Assembly: GCA_001661515.1 (NCBI GenBank)
Contig: LUVW01000005.1
Span: 500,814 to 564,813, forward strand
Source: Capniomyces stellatus
Taxonomy: Eukaryota > Kickxellomycota > Harpellomycetes > Harpellales > Legeriomycetaceae
Length of the DNA: 64,000 bases
Reading direction: 5' to 3'
Every line of letters starts with the position of its first letter. Within the stretch, counting starts at the first letter, position 1. The position numbers were made by a program, and so were the translations under genes. Under the pieces are notes generated by a model. The model was given only the letters and a program-made list of their open reading frames with translations, had not been told where the DNA came from and ran no database searches. Below are positions 47,279 to 58,735 of the stretch, one piece after another.

Positions 47279-50200
47279 TTAGTATTTGGTCTCAAGGAAC
47301 TTTTCTATTAGTCTAGTGCGTCTATACTGTTCATTCAACACCGATCTAGCCTCCTTGTGCAAGTTGTTAAACTCAAGCCCTTCCGCCAACATTGAAGGTA
47401 GATCAGAATCGGGAAGAATGTTTAATGCAAAAAGATCCTCATATAGCACCAAAGCCTCGGTAGGTCGGCGGTTCAGCAAAAGCGAGTGAATCAGATGAGT
47501 GTATGTATAGGAATCAGGTGTTTGTCTCAAATTGAATAGTTCGGAAATATTGTCAAATGTAGAAACATCAGTTTCTTCAAAGTCAGAACTTGGCCCCCTG
47601 GCGCCTTTGTAGTCGTTTTCCATATTTTGTATCAGCTCAGAGTGTGTGTTGGCGTCTGATTTAAAGCAATTCTGATATTTGTATTTAGTCTGTACGCCTG
47701 TGCCGTCCTGGTTCAGTATCTTGATAGATGTGAGCAAGGGAACAGCTCTTCCAACCATGTGAAGGTAGACATCAATAGCAAGGTTTATATTTCCAGCACT
47801 TGTGGCAGATCTAATGACCCCGTTGTACAAGAAGCAGTTTAAATAGAGTTTGTCTTTTCCATAGTTCTTGGTAATTTGGTCAAACATCTGGTTTGCATTG
47901 CTAAAGTTGGAAGCCCTTAGAAAGTTGTGTATCAAGGAGGTGAAGGTGTACTTGTTGGGCGGGATTTCTGCCACAGTGGTCATGTGTGTATAAACTAGTT
48001 GAGCGCCATCAAAATCGCCAAACCCAGTAAGCGACGAGATTATCAAGTTATACAACTGGCTGTTTAGCTTGATGTTGTTTTCAACTATGTAGCTGTAGAT
48101 CAATCGGGGATGGTCGGGGTGGCCAGTGATGTCATAAATAGGTGTGTTTAGCAAGTCTGGGTGCGAGTTGATAAGCATCATTTTAAACCCTATTCGCGTA
48201 AAATAAACCAGTCGACTACCATCACGGATCGACTGCTGAATCGACTTTGCAGCTCGGTCATACGCCTTAAAAACCAAGTATAGGGTTAGCAGATCGGGCT
48301 TAAGTTGGTCAAGTTGAATGATTTGTCTGTATGTATCCAGAACCAAGTTCAAATTATGGTCTTTTAAGGCATGCGCCATAATTATGTGGAATGGGTCCAG
48401 GTCGGCGGAGATTTTATGGCTTTGCATGTCTGCAGTCTCCTGTTCCGCATATTCAATGTCGCGGCTTAAAAAGACCTTGTTCATAGCACTCATTACAGGT
48501 GCAGACGGCACAAACTCAGAGTGGTTCAGGATATCGTTGTAGATAGCACCGGCTTGTTTTACATCACCTACTTTTGCGTATCCATTGAGCAGTGTAGTGT
48601 ATGTAACAAGTGTTGGTCTGCCGCTTGGATGCGGGTCGGTTTGCATGTTTTTATAAATTCTATGAGCCGACTTTAGATCTTTCAGTATGATTAGGTTGCT
48701 TATAGCCAAGGTGGAAAACGGAGCATCAATGATCTTTCTAGTCTGCCTGTTGTTGTATATAATGTTGTAAATATCCACAACACTTTGTGATTCATGGCGG
48801 TTATCCGGTTCCTCGTTATCCACGCTCTCTTCCTCGGTGCTATTGGGTTCAAGGCCATTAAAGCTCAGTTTTTTTGTAAAAGCCAAAAACAAGATCGTAA
48901 TTGTAGCTTTATTTGGCAAAACTCCCAAGTCCATTAGTCTAGTAAACACCTTGTATCCGAGTTCCAAGTTTTGACTCTGAACAGCCGAATTTAGCATGGT
49001 GTTCAGTGTGATTTGGTTCAAGCCAAAGTCATGCTCTATATATTTTTTATTCTCCAATTCTATTTGCAGGCGGAGTTTATTCTCGTATTCAAGCTTAATT
49101 TTGTTCTCAATGCTACGCTCGTTATACCGCTCTTTGTACTTGGCTTTGTCACGCTCAACTTCACTTATCTTGCCACTACTACCGCTGGGTTTGTTACTTT
49201 TATTGGTTTTGGTGGTATTGGGTGTATTAGGTGTATTTAAACAGCTCTTTTCCCTGTGAGCGCTGGTGTTGGATGATTGATCGCCAAGTAAATTTGTACC
49301 TGTGGATGTATCTGGGGGGTTTAAACCAGAACACTTCAGCTCGGTTGCAACCTGGACCAACTCATCCAAAACCAGTTCAGCATGCGACAAACCCAAAGAG
49401 ATGTCAAACCTAAACTTCTCCGAGCTTTTTAAATCAAGAATAGCCTGGAACATTAGACTGTGTGTAAAGGCGTTTTTGGAAAAGGACGAATAGGGTTTTT
49501 TGAACCTGTCCATTATAGAGTAGATTCTATATGCCGAGTCTACATCGCCTAATTGAATATATGCAAACATAAGATGGTTCATGGTTCTGCTATCTGTCTC
49601 AATCCTGCACATGTCCTCGTCAATAGAGCCAGCCGAATTTCCCTCTACAACCACATCCTGCTGTCGGCCTTGCTCGACTTCAAGCCGGGTTAGCTTTTTC
49701 TCTTCCAGCCGATTGTTCTGGTCAAAAGCATCAGTGACCGTGTTGACAATCTCGCGATACCTCCCAAGGCTTTTGAGAGCAAGAAGATATGTATTGAAGA
49801 TGAATGAGGAGTTAATACTTCTCTTGGCTAGAAGCAAGTCGTTGTATACGGCTGTTACTTTGTCTTGCCAAGTGGTTTCATCGGTGCTTTTACTCGTCCT
49901 TTTTATGCAGTCAATCAGTATTATCAGCGCAGAGTCGCTGATTTGCTTAATAAGAGTTTTTTTGTCATTGTGCGCTGAAATGCTTTTGTAGCATGGCCAT
50001 ATTCTCCTCAAAACGTCAGTGTTGAAAGTCTCACTATTAAACCCAAGACTACTGCTACCCCCAGACCGTAGCGAGCCTTTTGGGTTTCTACTAGATATTT
50101 TCCAATCCTGGTTAAGTCCAGTAAGCTTGACTTGGATTGTATCGCCAATATCTTTGTAGAAAAAGGGGTATTTTTCTAGCAGCACTTCAAGTTCTACGAC

Positions 50201-50842
50201 AAGCGCGTGCCTCGTAATACCCCCTTCATTGTTCGTTTTTTGACTTCTTGCTTCGACTTGCTCTGCTTCCAGCTGTTTTTTTAGTTCTACCCAGTTGGAA
50301 TGCATTACCCGTTTACCACGATAGTCCACATTCATCCTGCTTTTACGATACTTGCGTCCCGAATCACTAAATGCTTCATAATGCTCATTTTCAGAGTTTT
50401 TCTTATTCACATTTGGTTTTTTTGCATGAAGCAAATTTCTGGAAGAGTAATTGTTTTCTGCAACTTCTTTGGGTATATCCTTGCTAGGCTCTTGCTCGTT
50501 AATTCCATTTATATATTCGAAAATCGTGTTCGAATAAAGAGTCTTTGTGCTGTTCGAGACAGATTCTTTTTGTTTTGTGCCATTGATTCCATCGCCTTTG
50601 TCGCCTTGGTGGCTTTTTGAGTTTATATTCTTCAAATTTTCCAAAGTGCTTTTACCAGACCCAACAGCACTGCAATGTTTTTCAGTCGATTTACTCTCGA
50701 ATTCCAGTTTTTCTGTGTTGGCTGTTTTATGTTCGCTTGACGAGCAGGGGTTTGAATGTAGTTTTCTGTTTTGGTGGCCCCATAGTCTATTATGTACTTT
50801 TAGCTGTTCGATTCTCTTAAGAGATCGAAATATGTTTAACAT
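47279..50842 (-). CDS. large pentatricopeptide-repeat (PPR) protein
   Basis: This single-exon minus-strand frame of 1187 residues probably binds organellar RNA. The first 30 residues (MLNIFRSLKRIEQLKVHNRL) look like a mitochondrial targeting peptide. Residues about 30-190 are low-complexity and Ser/Lys/Asn-rich. From about residue 330 onward PPR-like helix pairs recur, for example NHLMFAYIQLGDVDSAYRIY, LVTYTTLLNGYAKVGDVKQA, YTFTSLIHNFLRASNFSNA and YTYTHLIHSLLLNRRPTEA. Insertions of charged low-complexity sequence separate blocks (around residues 530-620). No SMR, DYW or other C-terminal domain is visible. Which transcript it serves cannot be read. It is notable as a 3.6-kb intronless gene among intron-rich neighbours. 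Confidence 0.87.
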   Translation of the reverse strand: MLNIFRSLKRIEQLKVHNRLWGHQNRKLHSNPCSSSEHKTANTEKLEFESKSTEKHCSAVGSGKSTLENLKNINSKSHQGDKGDGINGTKQKESVSNSTKTLYSNTIFEYINGINEQEPSKDIPKEVAENNYSSRNLLHAKKPNVNKKNSENEHYEAFSDSGRKYRKSRMNVDYRGKRVMHSNWVELKKQLEAEQVEARSQKTNNEGGITRHALVVELEVLLEKYPFFYKDIGDTIQVKLTGLNQDWKISSRNPKGSLRSGGSSSLGFNSETFNTDVLRRIWPCYKSISAHNDKKTLIKQISDSALIILIDCIKRTSKSTDETTWQDKVTAVYNDLLLAKRSINSSFIFNTYLLALKSLGRYREIVNTVTDAFDQNNRLEEKKLTRLEVEQGRQQDVVVEGNSAGSIDEDMCRIETDSRTMNHLMFAYIQLGDVDSAYRIYSIMDRFKKPYSSFSKNAFTHSLMFQAILDLKSSEKFRFDISLGLSHAELVLDELVQVATELKCSGLNPPDTSTGTNLLGDQSSNTSAHREKSCLNTPNTPNTTKTNKSNKPSGSSGKISEVERDKAKYKERYNERSIENKIKLEYENKLRLQIELENKKYIEHDFGLNQITLNTMLNSAVQSQNLELGYKVFTRLMDLGVLPNKATITILFLAFTKKLSFNGLEPNSTEEESVDNEEPDNRHESQSVVDIYNIIYNNRQTRKIIDAPFSTLAISNLIILKDLKSAHRIYKNMQTDPHPSGRPTLVTYTTLLNGYAKVGDVKQAGAIYNDILNHSEFVPSAPVMSAMNKVFLSRDIEYAEQETADMQSHKISADLDPFHIIMAHALKDHNLNLVLDTYRQIIQLDQLKPDLLTLYLVFKAYDRAAKSIQQSIRDGSRLVYFTRIGFKMMLINSHPDLLNTPIYDITGHPDHPRLIYSYIVENNIKLNSQLYNLIISSLTGFGDFDGAQLVYTHMTTVAEIPPNKYTFTSLIHNFLRASNFSNANQMFDQITKNYGKDKLYLNCFLYNGVIRSATSAGNINLAIDVYLHMVGRAVPLLTSIKILNQDGTGVQTKYKYQNCFKSDANTHSELIQNMENDYKGARGPSSDFEETDVSTFDNISELFNLRQTPDSYTYTHLIHSLLLNRRPTEALVLYEDLFALNILPDSDLPSMLAEGLEFNNLHKEARSVLNEQYRRTRLIEKFLETKY

Positions 50843-51257
50843 GACTAGTTTTTAATGCTTGTATTGCCAACTTTGGTTAGAGCGAGTTGCTTGTTAATTA
50901 TTTTTTCTTTCTTTAATTTCACACTATTATTATTTTTTATTTCTTTAATTTAACGATTCTACTCTAATTTTACTTTTTTTTTTTTTATAATTAATTAAAG
51001 CTAGATCAAAAGGGTTTGTTGATTCCGTAAGAGAGAATGCACAAATATATATTTTTTACTTGATAGACTTGTTTAAAACCAATTTATTTGAATTTTAGAC
51101 GGTAAATAAATGAATATTAAATACTGAGACTCGGAAAAAAAAGTCGACTAAAACGTGTGTTCCACAACATATAATAACGAGATTAACTGGTACAGATGTA
51201 AATACCAAGTATAAAAAGTAATAATAAGAAATAAAAATAAAAGTCAGAATTAAAGAA
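50843..51257. other. intergenic, no gene seen
   Basis: This 415-base spacer between two tandem minus-strand genes contains poly-T near 50975-50988. Confidence 0.7.
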
Positions 51258-54200
51258 TTAAAAAATGGAAGGAACATCCTTCCATTCAGGATCAGATTCA
51301 CCGGATTTAACGAGGTTAGCAACCCTATCACGTTCATTCCAGTATTCGCCAGTGAACTCCCAGAACTGGGCACCGGTGTCAGAATCAACAGCTTTAGTGA
51401 ACCAGCGAGGTTTGTATGGGGGCAGTTTGCCAGATTCTCTTTCTTTCCTAACAGCACGTTGCTTTTCCTCAAGTCTAGTCTTTTCGGAATCAGCGCTGTT
51501 GAAGTCCTCCTTTTCCATACATCTTTGATCGGGTCTAAACCTAGTGTCGGTTGGACAGATAAACTTTTTGAGGTTGTCGGGCAGATGGTTTAGGGAAATG
51601 GCGAACTCGGTCATGTTGTACTGAATAGGGACAGCGGGGGCGGGGTTCTTTTTCCACAGGACAAATGGCATGGTTGGGAAGGACATGATTTTATCTTGGT
51701 CAGAGGGGTTGCTTAGGGAAAGAGTTGAAGGGGAGGTTAATGAGTTTGCAGGTTTGGGGATTTGGGACTTCTTCAAGAAGGAGTCGTCAGTGGCGCTGTT
51801 GACGTCAAATGCAGCTTTGGAGGAGGAAGAGTCGCTGACAGGCTTGGCAAGAAGCGAGTTGATCCAGCGACCAGCGAGAAGATGGGTGACATCACCAACT
51901 CTGTTCTTGGCCTCGCCCTCAACCTTGAACTTGTTGTCGCCAGTCCAACCAGCCCTCTTGAAGGTAAGAGTTGTGGTATCGCCGGTGTTGATGTTTTTAA
52001 CAATCATGTCGCCATACGCCTCGACCCAGAAAGAGCCGGTGATGATGCCGTTGACAGCGGTTGGCAGCTTCTTGAAGGTGTAGTGCTCGACAAAGTAGCC
52101 GCCCTCTTGGTTGATTTCAGGTTTTTTCAGCAGAGGAGCAAGCGAGGCGTCCTCTTCATTGTCAAGGAACGCTAGGGGGATTTTCAGGTAAACGTGACAG
52201 ATGCAGTTGGGATCAATCTCGAGAGACTTGCCGGTAAACTTGGAGGTCATTGGCGTATCGGCGTGGTAGGTGTAGTTTTCAGCCTCAACCCAGAATGCAG
52301 AGACAGGGGGGTGGTGGACAACCTGTTCAGAGAAGGCCCGGAACTTTCTATCTGCTCTAACGTACTCAAAGGTCTCGCCCAGCAACGGATTGAATGGCTT
52401 CGATGTCCGGCCAGTGGCCGATGAGTAGGCACTAAGCCCAAAGGCAGCAACCAGCATGGTACGGTCTGCGCTTTTTGGGAATTTGGTTGCAATGTCAAGC
52501 ATGTAGCTGTACTCCATGTCCTCGGTAAAGCGTTGCAAGAAGGAGGAGGGCTCGTTGAAGTACACAGGAACCGATATCTTGCTCAGATCCTTTCCTATCG
52601 CACTCTTGATGATGCTCCACAGACTCATCGATGGCTTCTTCCCGTCACCCGATCTCAGCTCGGTACGGATATCCACGGGGTGGTACCCATCAAGCTCGTA
52701 GTGGTTGGCTGCACCTTCATCCGTGCTGTTGGCGGCCGCATCAGAAACTTGCGGGTTGTCAACATGAGCCGACGCGTCTCCAATCCATGAAGTTTCAGCA
52801 TCGCCAAACACGCCCTCCTCGGCATCTGCAAACTCATCGCTGTCGTCCGAGTCCTCGAAAACAGGTTTATAGTCGTCCTGCAAATCGCCAGCATTCACCC
52901 CCTCCACCTTGCCCAAATTTCCAAGCGACCTCCTCTTGTTGAGCTCTTTGTTTGCCTTGTGCGTGTCCAAAACAGCCGACTGCAAAGTGTCCGCCAGCAC
53001 GTCGATGCGATCTGTTTCATCAACCAGCTTCACTTTTAGATTCTTTGTGATCTTTGCGTGGATCCGACGCACCTCGCTTAGCTCCTCTGCCAGCTCGCTC
53101 ATCGAGTCTTCCAGCATAAGCACGTGCCTTTGCACTATTTTATAGTTGGTCTCCTCCTCTGCCAGCCCCTTAAGCCCCTTGACGATCATGCTTAGCGCAT
53201 CCACTTGGTTGGCCATAAGCCCGCAAGTTGTCGTGAACTCCTCCTCGTAAATATCATCATCCACAACGCTCCCAGTATCCTCGTAATCCCCCATCATTGA
53301 CAACGAGTCCCCAACGTCAAAGTCTTCTCGCTCATGCAACGCGCTCTTGCCAATCCCCGCATAGCCAAAGGCCCTGCTGATTCTATCCTTCGATTTGGTC
53401 AGAATCTTGTGCGACTTCTTTCTCAGTCTATGCCCATGCGAGTCCTGATGCGCTGCCCCATTATCTGCAATGTCGGAGCCAAGCGAACCAGCATAATCCG
53501 GATCCAATACACTGCCTCTACCCCCATTTTCGCTGCTCGCATAGCTGTGGTACATCGAGTTGGTCACCGATTTTCTGCTTTTATCCAAATCCACCCCGCC
53601 CAGCTGCCCAGCAATGCTCCCTTTTGCTTCCCTCAACGATAAAGGCGCTGCTTTCACGTCTGTGCCTCCAAGGTTGCTCGCTGAAGTCGTCTCCTCCGCC
53701 TTCTCAATAGCCCACTGCTTCGACAGATTCAAAATGTGAACCCATTGCTTTGCCTCAGTCGTCGTTTTCGCCCTTAGCTGGTACTTGATCGACCCTTTGC
53801 CAAAAATCTCAAGCGTCCTTTTATCCTTGGCCCCCAAAACAATACGCGCTATTCTCAAGCTAATCGCCCCCCGGCACGAATTCTCAGAGTTGTCCTTATC
53901 CTTGTAGTACGACAGCACTCCTGACTCAAGCTCAAACCACCTAGCCTTATACCCCACCGCATAGTTTGTCCACTTCTCCAAAACCCCGCTACATTTTGGC
54001 GCTACTCCCGTCAAAACTCCCTTTCCGCTCCCCATTGGCGCTTGCGCAAACACCTCCTGCATGTGTGTTCCCTTAACATACGAATGCGCCATCTTGCGCT
54101 CATTGTCCTCCGCAAACAAGTCGACCCCATGCAGTATAGCCCACGCCGCAAGCTCAATGTTGTCGTTTTCTGCTGCAACGTGCAGTAACGTCTTCCCCGT

Positions 54201-55202
54201 AGCCGAGTCCCTTGCCAAAATGTTCACTCTCTTTGATCTCTTCTCGTCCCCTACTATCTCCTTAATTCCCTCCCCATCATTCGCCATCGCCTTCTCAAAC
54301 AGTTTGTACGTAATGTTTGCTATTTCATTCTCTCGAAACTCTGAAAGAACCTGCTCAATAGCCACCGAGTTACATATCCCAAATGCATCCTTGTTTTCAT
54401 CGTTTGTAATTGTATAGTCCGCCCCTGCTGCCAACAACGACAACACTGCCTCTTTTCTAGACAGTTTTACTGCATAGTGCAGCGCTGTCATCCCATACGA
54501 GTCCCTTATATTAAGCGGAATCTTTGGTGCATCAACCGCTAGCAAATATTCTATCACTTGCAGGTTCGCACAGTTGACTGCCAAATGTATCGGTGTAGCC
54601 GTTTCAAATATCGAGTTCGACTTTCCCTCGCTCATCTCATCCTTTTTTGCCACCTGATAAGCCTCAAAGTTATCCATCCATCTCTTGGGAATCTGGCTTA
54701 TTGCCTCAAAATTTGCTAAACACACACACATACACACAAAAGACATTCAAACGAACTTATTAATTTATTTTGGCAATTTAAACCAACACAACACGGCAAC
54801 AAAGCGCTCATTTAATTTCTTCGTGTTATATGCTTATATCTGTTCTTTTAACAACAACTTTTCTGCCAATTCCATTTAGTGTATAAAAACGAGTTTGGTC
54901 TGGCTAATGGCGTTGGCTTGTTTCTATCAATCGCGTACCTTCTTTAAAAGCCTTCAGTACAAATATATACTTTTCCGTATACGAGCCTATTTTATTCAAA
55001 ATATATTATTTAGTGGCTTTATTAGTACTATTGTAATTGATTTGGCATTATTACTATGTGTTTCTTCTTCTTCTTCTTCCTCTCCCAGTCGTTTACAAAA
55101 CACAAGCGTTTGCTGTTGAACTAGTCTTGGCTCCTTACCCTCAGTGTCCTGAAGCGAATCGATATTGATGAAATCCTCAATTTTTTTGTCTGAGTTCGCC
55201 AT
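51258..55202 (-). CDS. ankyrin/PH/oxysterol-binding protein (Osh1/Osh2 type)
   Basis: Two exons on the minus strand (55139-55202, 51258-54715) give 1173 residues, the size of yeast Osh1. It should move sterol or PI4P between ER and late-secretory membranes at contact sites. Domains in order: ankyrin repeats (about 55-230: TPIHLAVNCANLQVIEYLL, GMTALHYAV, GKTLLHVAAEND), a PH domain (about 269-365: GVLEKWTNYAVGYKARWFEL), a coiled-coil/low-complexity region, a FFAT-like motif EFADAEE near residue 648, and the ORD (about 760-1120) with NPLLGETFEYVR and EQVVHHPPVSAFW. The usual EQVSHHPP has Val for Ser. The ATG at 55202 is preferred because the GTAAGG donor after exon 1 joins in frame to a TTTAG acceptor; an ATG at 54746 lies in the intron. 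Confidence 0.93.
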
Positions 55203-57142
55203 TTTATACTACTTTGTGTTGCTACCGGTGTCAAAAGGGTTTAGACTACCAACTGCTGTTTTTATGAATACTTCAAGTGCTGCTTATAATATATGGATTG
55301 GGGTTTGATGGTTAATTCCTACAGCTTCGCTTTAAATCTAAATGGTATCTTTCTTTTTTACGAATTCCATGTATCAAACGATTATAAAAATATATTGTGC
55401 CTACAAGTAAAAAAAATAGTGAAAGCTGAGTGTTGCTTTCTTGTTTTATTAATATCAATATATTGTGGTATTTTCCAGCTTCTTATTTTGTCAAAATTTG
55501 AACTTGTGATTTTTTTCTAGCATCATTTACAGCTTTTTAATTTACTCGGCAACGACAAAAAAACAATTATTATTATTATTGTTATTGTTGTTGCTAAAGC
55601 TCATGCCAGAAAACACCCATAAACTTTTTGAGCCTTACTTACAACTTAACGGAATAAAAACCTAACTGGTTCCACTTTGTTTATTCAGTAGGGGGTATCT
55701 TAGCAAATAGCTGAACTGTTTATCCTGGCCAACTATTTGCCAATTCGTTAATCCTCGTTTAAATTTAAAGAAAAATAAATAAACCTCGAATTCCAAATTC
55801 CAAACCCAAATCCAAAATTCGAGTCCAAACCCAAATCCCATGCCCAAATTCAAATTCAAATTCTAATACAAATACAAATACAAATACAAATCTATTACGA
55901 CTCGTCTGTTGTTATACCGCCTTTGGCTTCTTGTTTGAAAAGCCACTGTTTTTCGAATTCAAGTCGGGTAAATTCCGACTAAAACAGACTTTCCATTTTC
56001 GATTGAAATTAGTCATTTGTGCTTGCTTTAAGTTTACTTAACCATTAGGCAATTTACTAGCTGAATTTATTTATTTATTTTTATTATTGAAATTTATTAA
56101 TATGAACGTTAATAAATGTGAAAAATTATGGTCGTTGCTAAGGTAAAACAATGTGCTTGATTAGAGTTAATAAGGCCTTTTTATTATTATTATTGAAATT
56201 TAAGCTTTTTTTTGACGTTCAACTAAAGGTATGTTTTCAACAAAAAACAAAAAGCAAACTTGTTCAGCAAAAAATATACTCTCTAAATAGATAATCTTGA
56301 AGTACCAAAGGGTGGTTTTTCCGGTTTTAGCTGACTTTATACCGCAACTATCAATTACGCACATTAGACTGTTCTCAAAAAGAGCAAACCAGGATGTTCA
56401 GAAACTTCAAAATTCCCACCTTTTTCTATTAACAGGAGTTTAATCATACAGAACAGCTTATACCCACGTTTAAATCGATGTACACATATGCATTGATTGT
56501 TTCTTATACTCTCAACACACAGTCAGCACTGTACTAAAGCTAGATCAGCTAGAAAATGTCATTATGTCGCACTAAAATGCCAACACATGGTCTTGGCTTT
56601 TTGAAATATTGACCTAATGAAATATTGAAAGTTTAAACTTGTATTGGTTAGAGGTAAATGATTTGGCAAAAGAAATAATTCCAAATCTCAATAAAAATAA
56701 ATAAACACCAGATAGCTGTATTGTATTAAGGTTTAGCTAAAGTGACATGCTTGGCTGCGGTACCGGGCTTATTGTATCAGAATAAGCTATTCAAGGCTAA
56801 ACCAAAAGACAACACATCCTGTTGAGAATAGTGGTATGATTTAGTAGATTATTGTGGATGTTGAAATGACAGCAAAATCAAAAAAAGAAGTTCCTACCGA
56901 TGCTTGGGATAGTTGACATGAGGATGTGATTCTATTATCATGATGTTTAGATAATCCAAGAAAGTATTAAATGCTAAGTATCAATGAAAACAAAAAGTAT
57001 GGAAAGAGAATATAAAAGCTGGGAGTGAAATTATAGATAAAAATTTCAATAAAGAAAAAAAAGAAATTATAGATAAAAGCGAAAATAGGAGATAAAAGGA
57101 ATGGGTAGATATTTATATAGATGTTTTAGTTGGTGTACAGTA
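55203..57142. other. intergenic, no gene seen
   Basis: About 1.9 kb between the OSBP start and the SLC35 stop. It contains an ATT run (55563-55594), the degenerate CCAAAT array (55786-55895) and two TTTATTATTATTATTGAAATT-like stretches near 56081 and 56181. Confidence 0.65.
55786..55895. repeat. degenerate 6-bp array (CCAAAT/TACAAA)
   Basis: About eighteen hexamers grade from CCAAAC/CCAAAT to TACAAA at the right end. The minus strand again gives an artefactual Gly/Phe/Leu-rich frame. Confidence 0.8.
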
Positions 57143-58735
57143 TTAAGAGCTATGCCTTTTATCAATGTGACCTGAAGATAAATCAAATAGGATATTCTCA
57201 AGCTCGTAGCTCTCTGGCTCGTTAACATAATAAGCGTTATGGATATTGGCAGGAGAAGATGGGATACTACCAAATACCGATTCCTCTGATGATGAGGAGT
57301 TTCTGGAGCTGGCTAGCGAGGTATGTTCTGCATCATCGACATGCATGGTTATCTTCATATAGTTATAAAGGCAAATACCAAAAAGTGTGATAAAAAGACC
57401 GATGATATTTTCGGTTGTCAACTTGTCGCCAAATATAGCGGTGGACAGAGATATTGTAAGCACTTCTTTGAATATCCCAGCAACAGAAAGTGATACCACA
57501 GACGTTTGCGTTATTAAAAAAAACTCTGAGAAAACCATACAGCTCGCCAAAACACCACCGAATAACACAATAAAAATCATTTTAATAATGTCCCACCCAG
57601 TGTTGAAGAACTCGGTGTTTTGGAAAGTAAAAAACGGCTTCTCAACGATCATCGACAGTACAAATAGTATAACACCCATTATCGGCGAGATAAACGAAAT
57701 TGTAGAAACTGGGTTATTCATTCCAAATCGTGATTTTTCCAATAATGTTTGAGTTAGGGACCACCGCAGACCGCTCATTACACTAGCAGACATAACATGC
57801 ACAAACCTACAACGTAAAAACAAACATAAATATAAGCATCAACATAAACATAAAAATAAAAATAATGATAAACTAAGCATAAACGTAAACATGAAAATAA
57901 ACATCAACTTAAACATAAACATTCGCGTAGACTTAGGCAATTAATTATTTTTCTCAAGTAATAAAAATAATAGAAAAAGTAAGTCTTCTTACCCTATCAA
58001 CACAAAATCCACCTCACCCGAAACCATCAATAAAACACCAACCGAAATCACCACAATAATGGCTATAAGCGACCACCGCACCTTCTCAAGCTTGAATATA
58101 AACGCAAAGAACAATACGAATACAATTGCTGAAGATTTACACATGGTATAAAACGTCAATGTAATTGTCTGCAAACTCAAGTTCGAAAGTCCAATATCTA
58201 GCGACGAGGCCAACCCACACGGCACAACTCTTGTAACATAGTTCCTTAACGAAGGTCTGGTTTTAGGACGAAGGCTTGGTACTAGCCTCAAACACACCCA
58301 AGACGTTATATACTGTACCAACATGTGCACAAAAGTGACAAATAAAGGGTATTTAAACGCCTTTTGCGAGTTCCCGAATAGCCACTTGTTGTAAAGCGAT
58401 AGAAGCATCGAAAACGTATACCTAAAGCCCACGATTATTCAAATTATCAGTAAAAAGTACTATACTAGATTCGGTCGCGTCAAAAATTGTACCTGGCTTA
58501 CAAAAACAATAGTAAAGCACGCTTTAATATCAAATAGTATTTCATAATGCTGTAGCATTTACCATGACAATATCGCTAGCATGATAATTATCAACTTGTG
58601 CTTTTTGGATCGCTGAGTGGCAGGCTTGACAACCTCATCGTGCTCAATAAAGTTCGATTCTACTGAATCTCTATTATCATCTTCAGTGTCTTTAAATTGC
58701 GATTTTCTTTTGATTTGATTTTCTGTGTTTAACAT
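57143..58735 (-). CDS. SLC35C2-type nucleotide-sugar/triose-phosphate translocator
   Basis: Three exons on the minus strand (58563-58735, 57993-58421, 57143-57806) give 421 residues of the drug/metabolite transporter fold, about ten membrane helices. The family sits in Golgi/ERGIC membranes; SLC35C2 modulates GDP-fucose use in animals, and the yeast relative is Ymd8. Residues 1-45 form a charged cytosolic tail. Motifs seen are LLSLYNKWLF in helix 1-2, LSNLSLQTITLTFYTMCKSS in the middle, SGLRWSLTQTLLEK, and FKEVLTISLSTAIFGDKLT near the end, all typical of the TPT family. The C-terminal 60 residues are Ser-rich and soluble. The W at the exon 1/2 junction is split across the intron. The substrate is unproven. 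Confidence 0.9.
57820..57925. repeat. degenerate AAACAT repeat in SLC35 intron 2
   Basis: About a dozen 6-bp units such as ATAAAC, AAACAT and AAAATA occur within the intron 57807-57992. Confidence 0.7.

Noticed and set aside
54716..54746. ATG at 54746 as start of the OSBP gene
   Set aside because: It lies in an intron tail rich in CA/TG repeats; an upstream exon at 55139-55202 joins in frame through canonical sites.
58440..58560. Extra SLC35 exon starting IMKYYLILKRALLL
   Set aside because: It breaks phase with the next exon. Direct joining of exon 1 to 58421 gives the family-like ILSWYTFSMLLSLYNKW.
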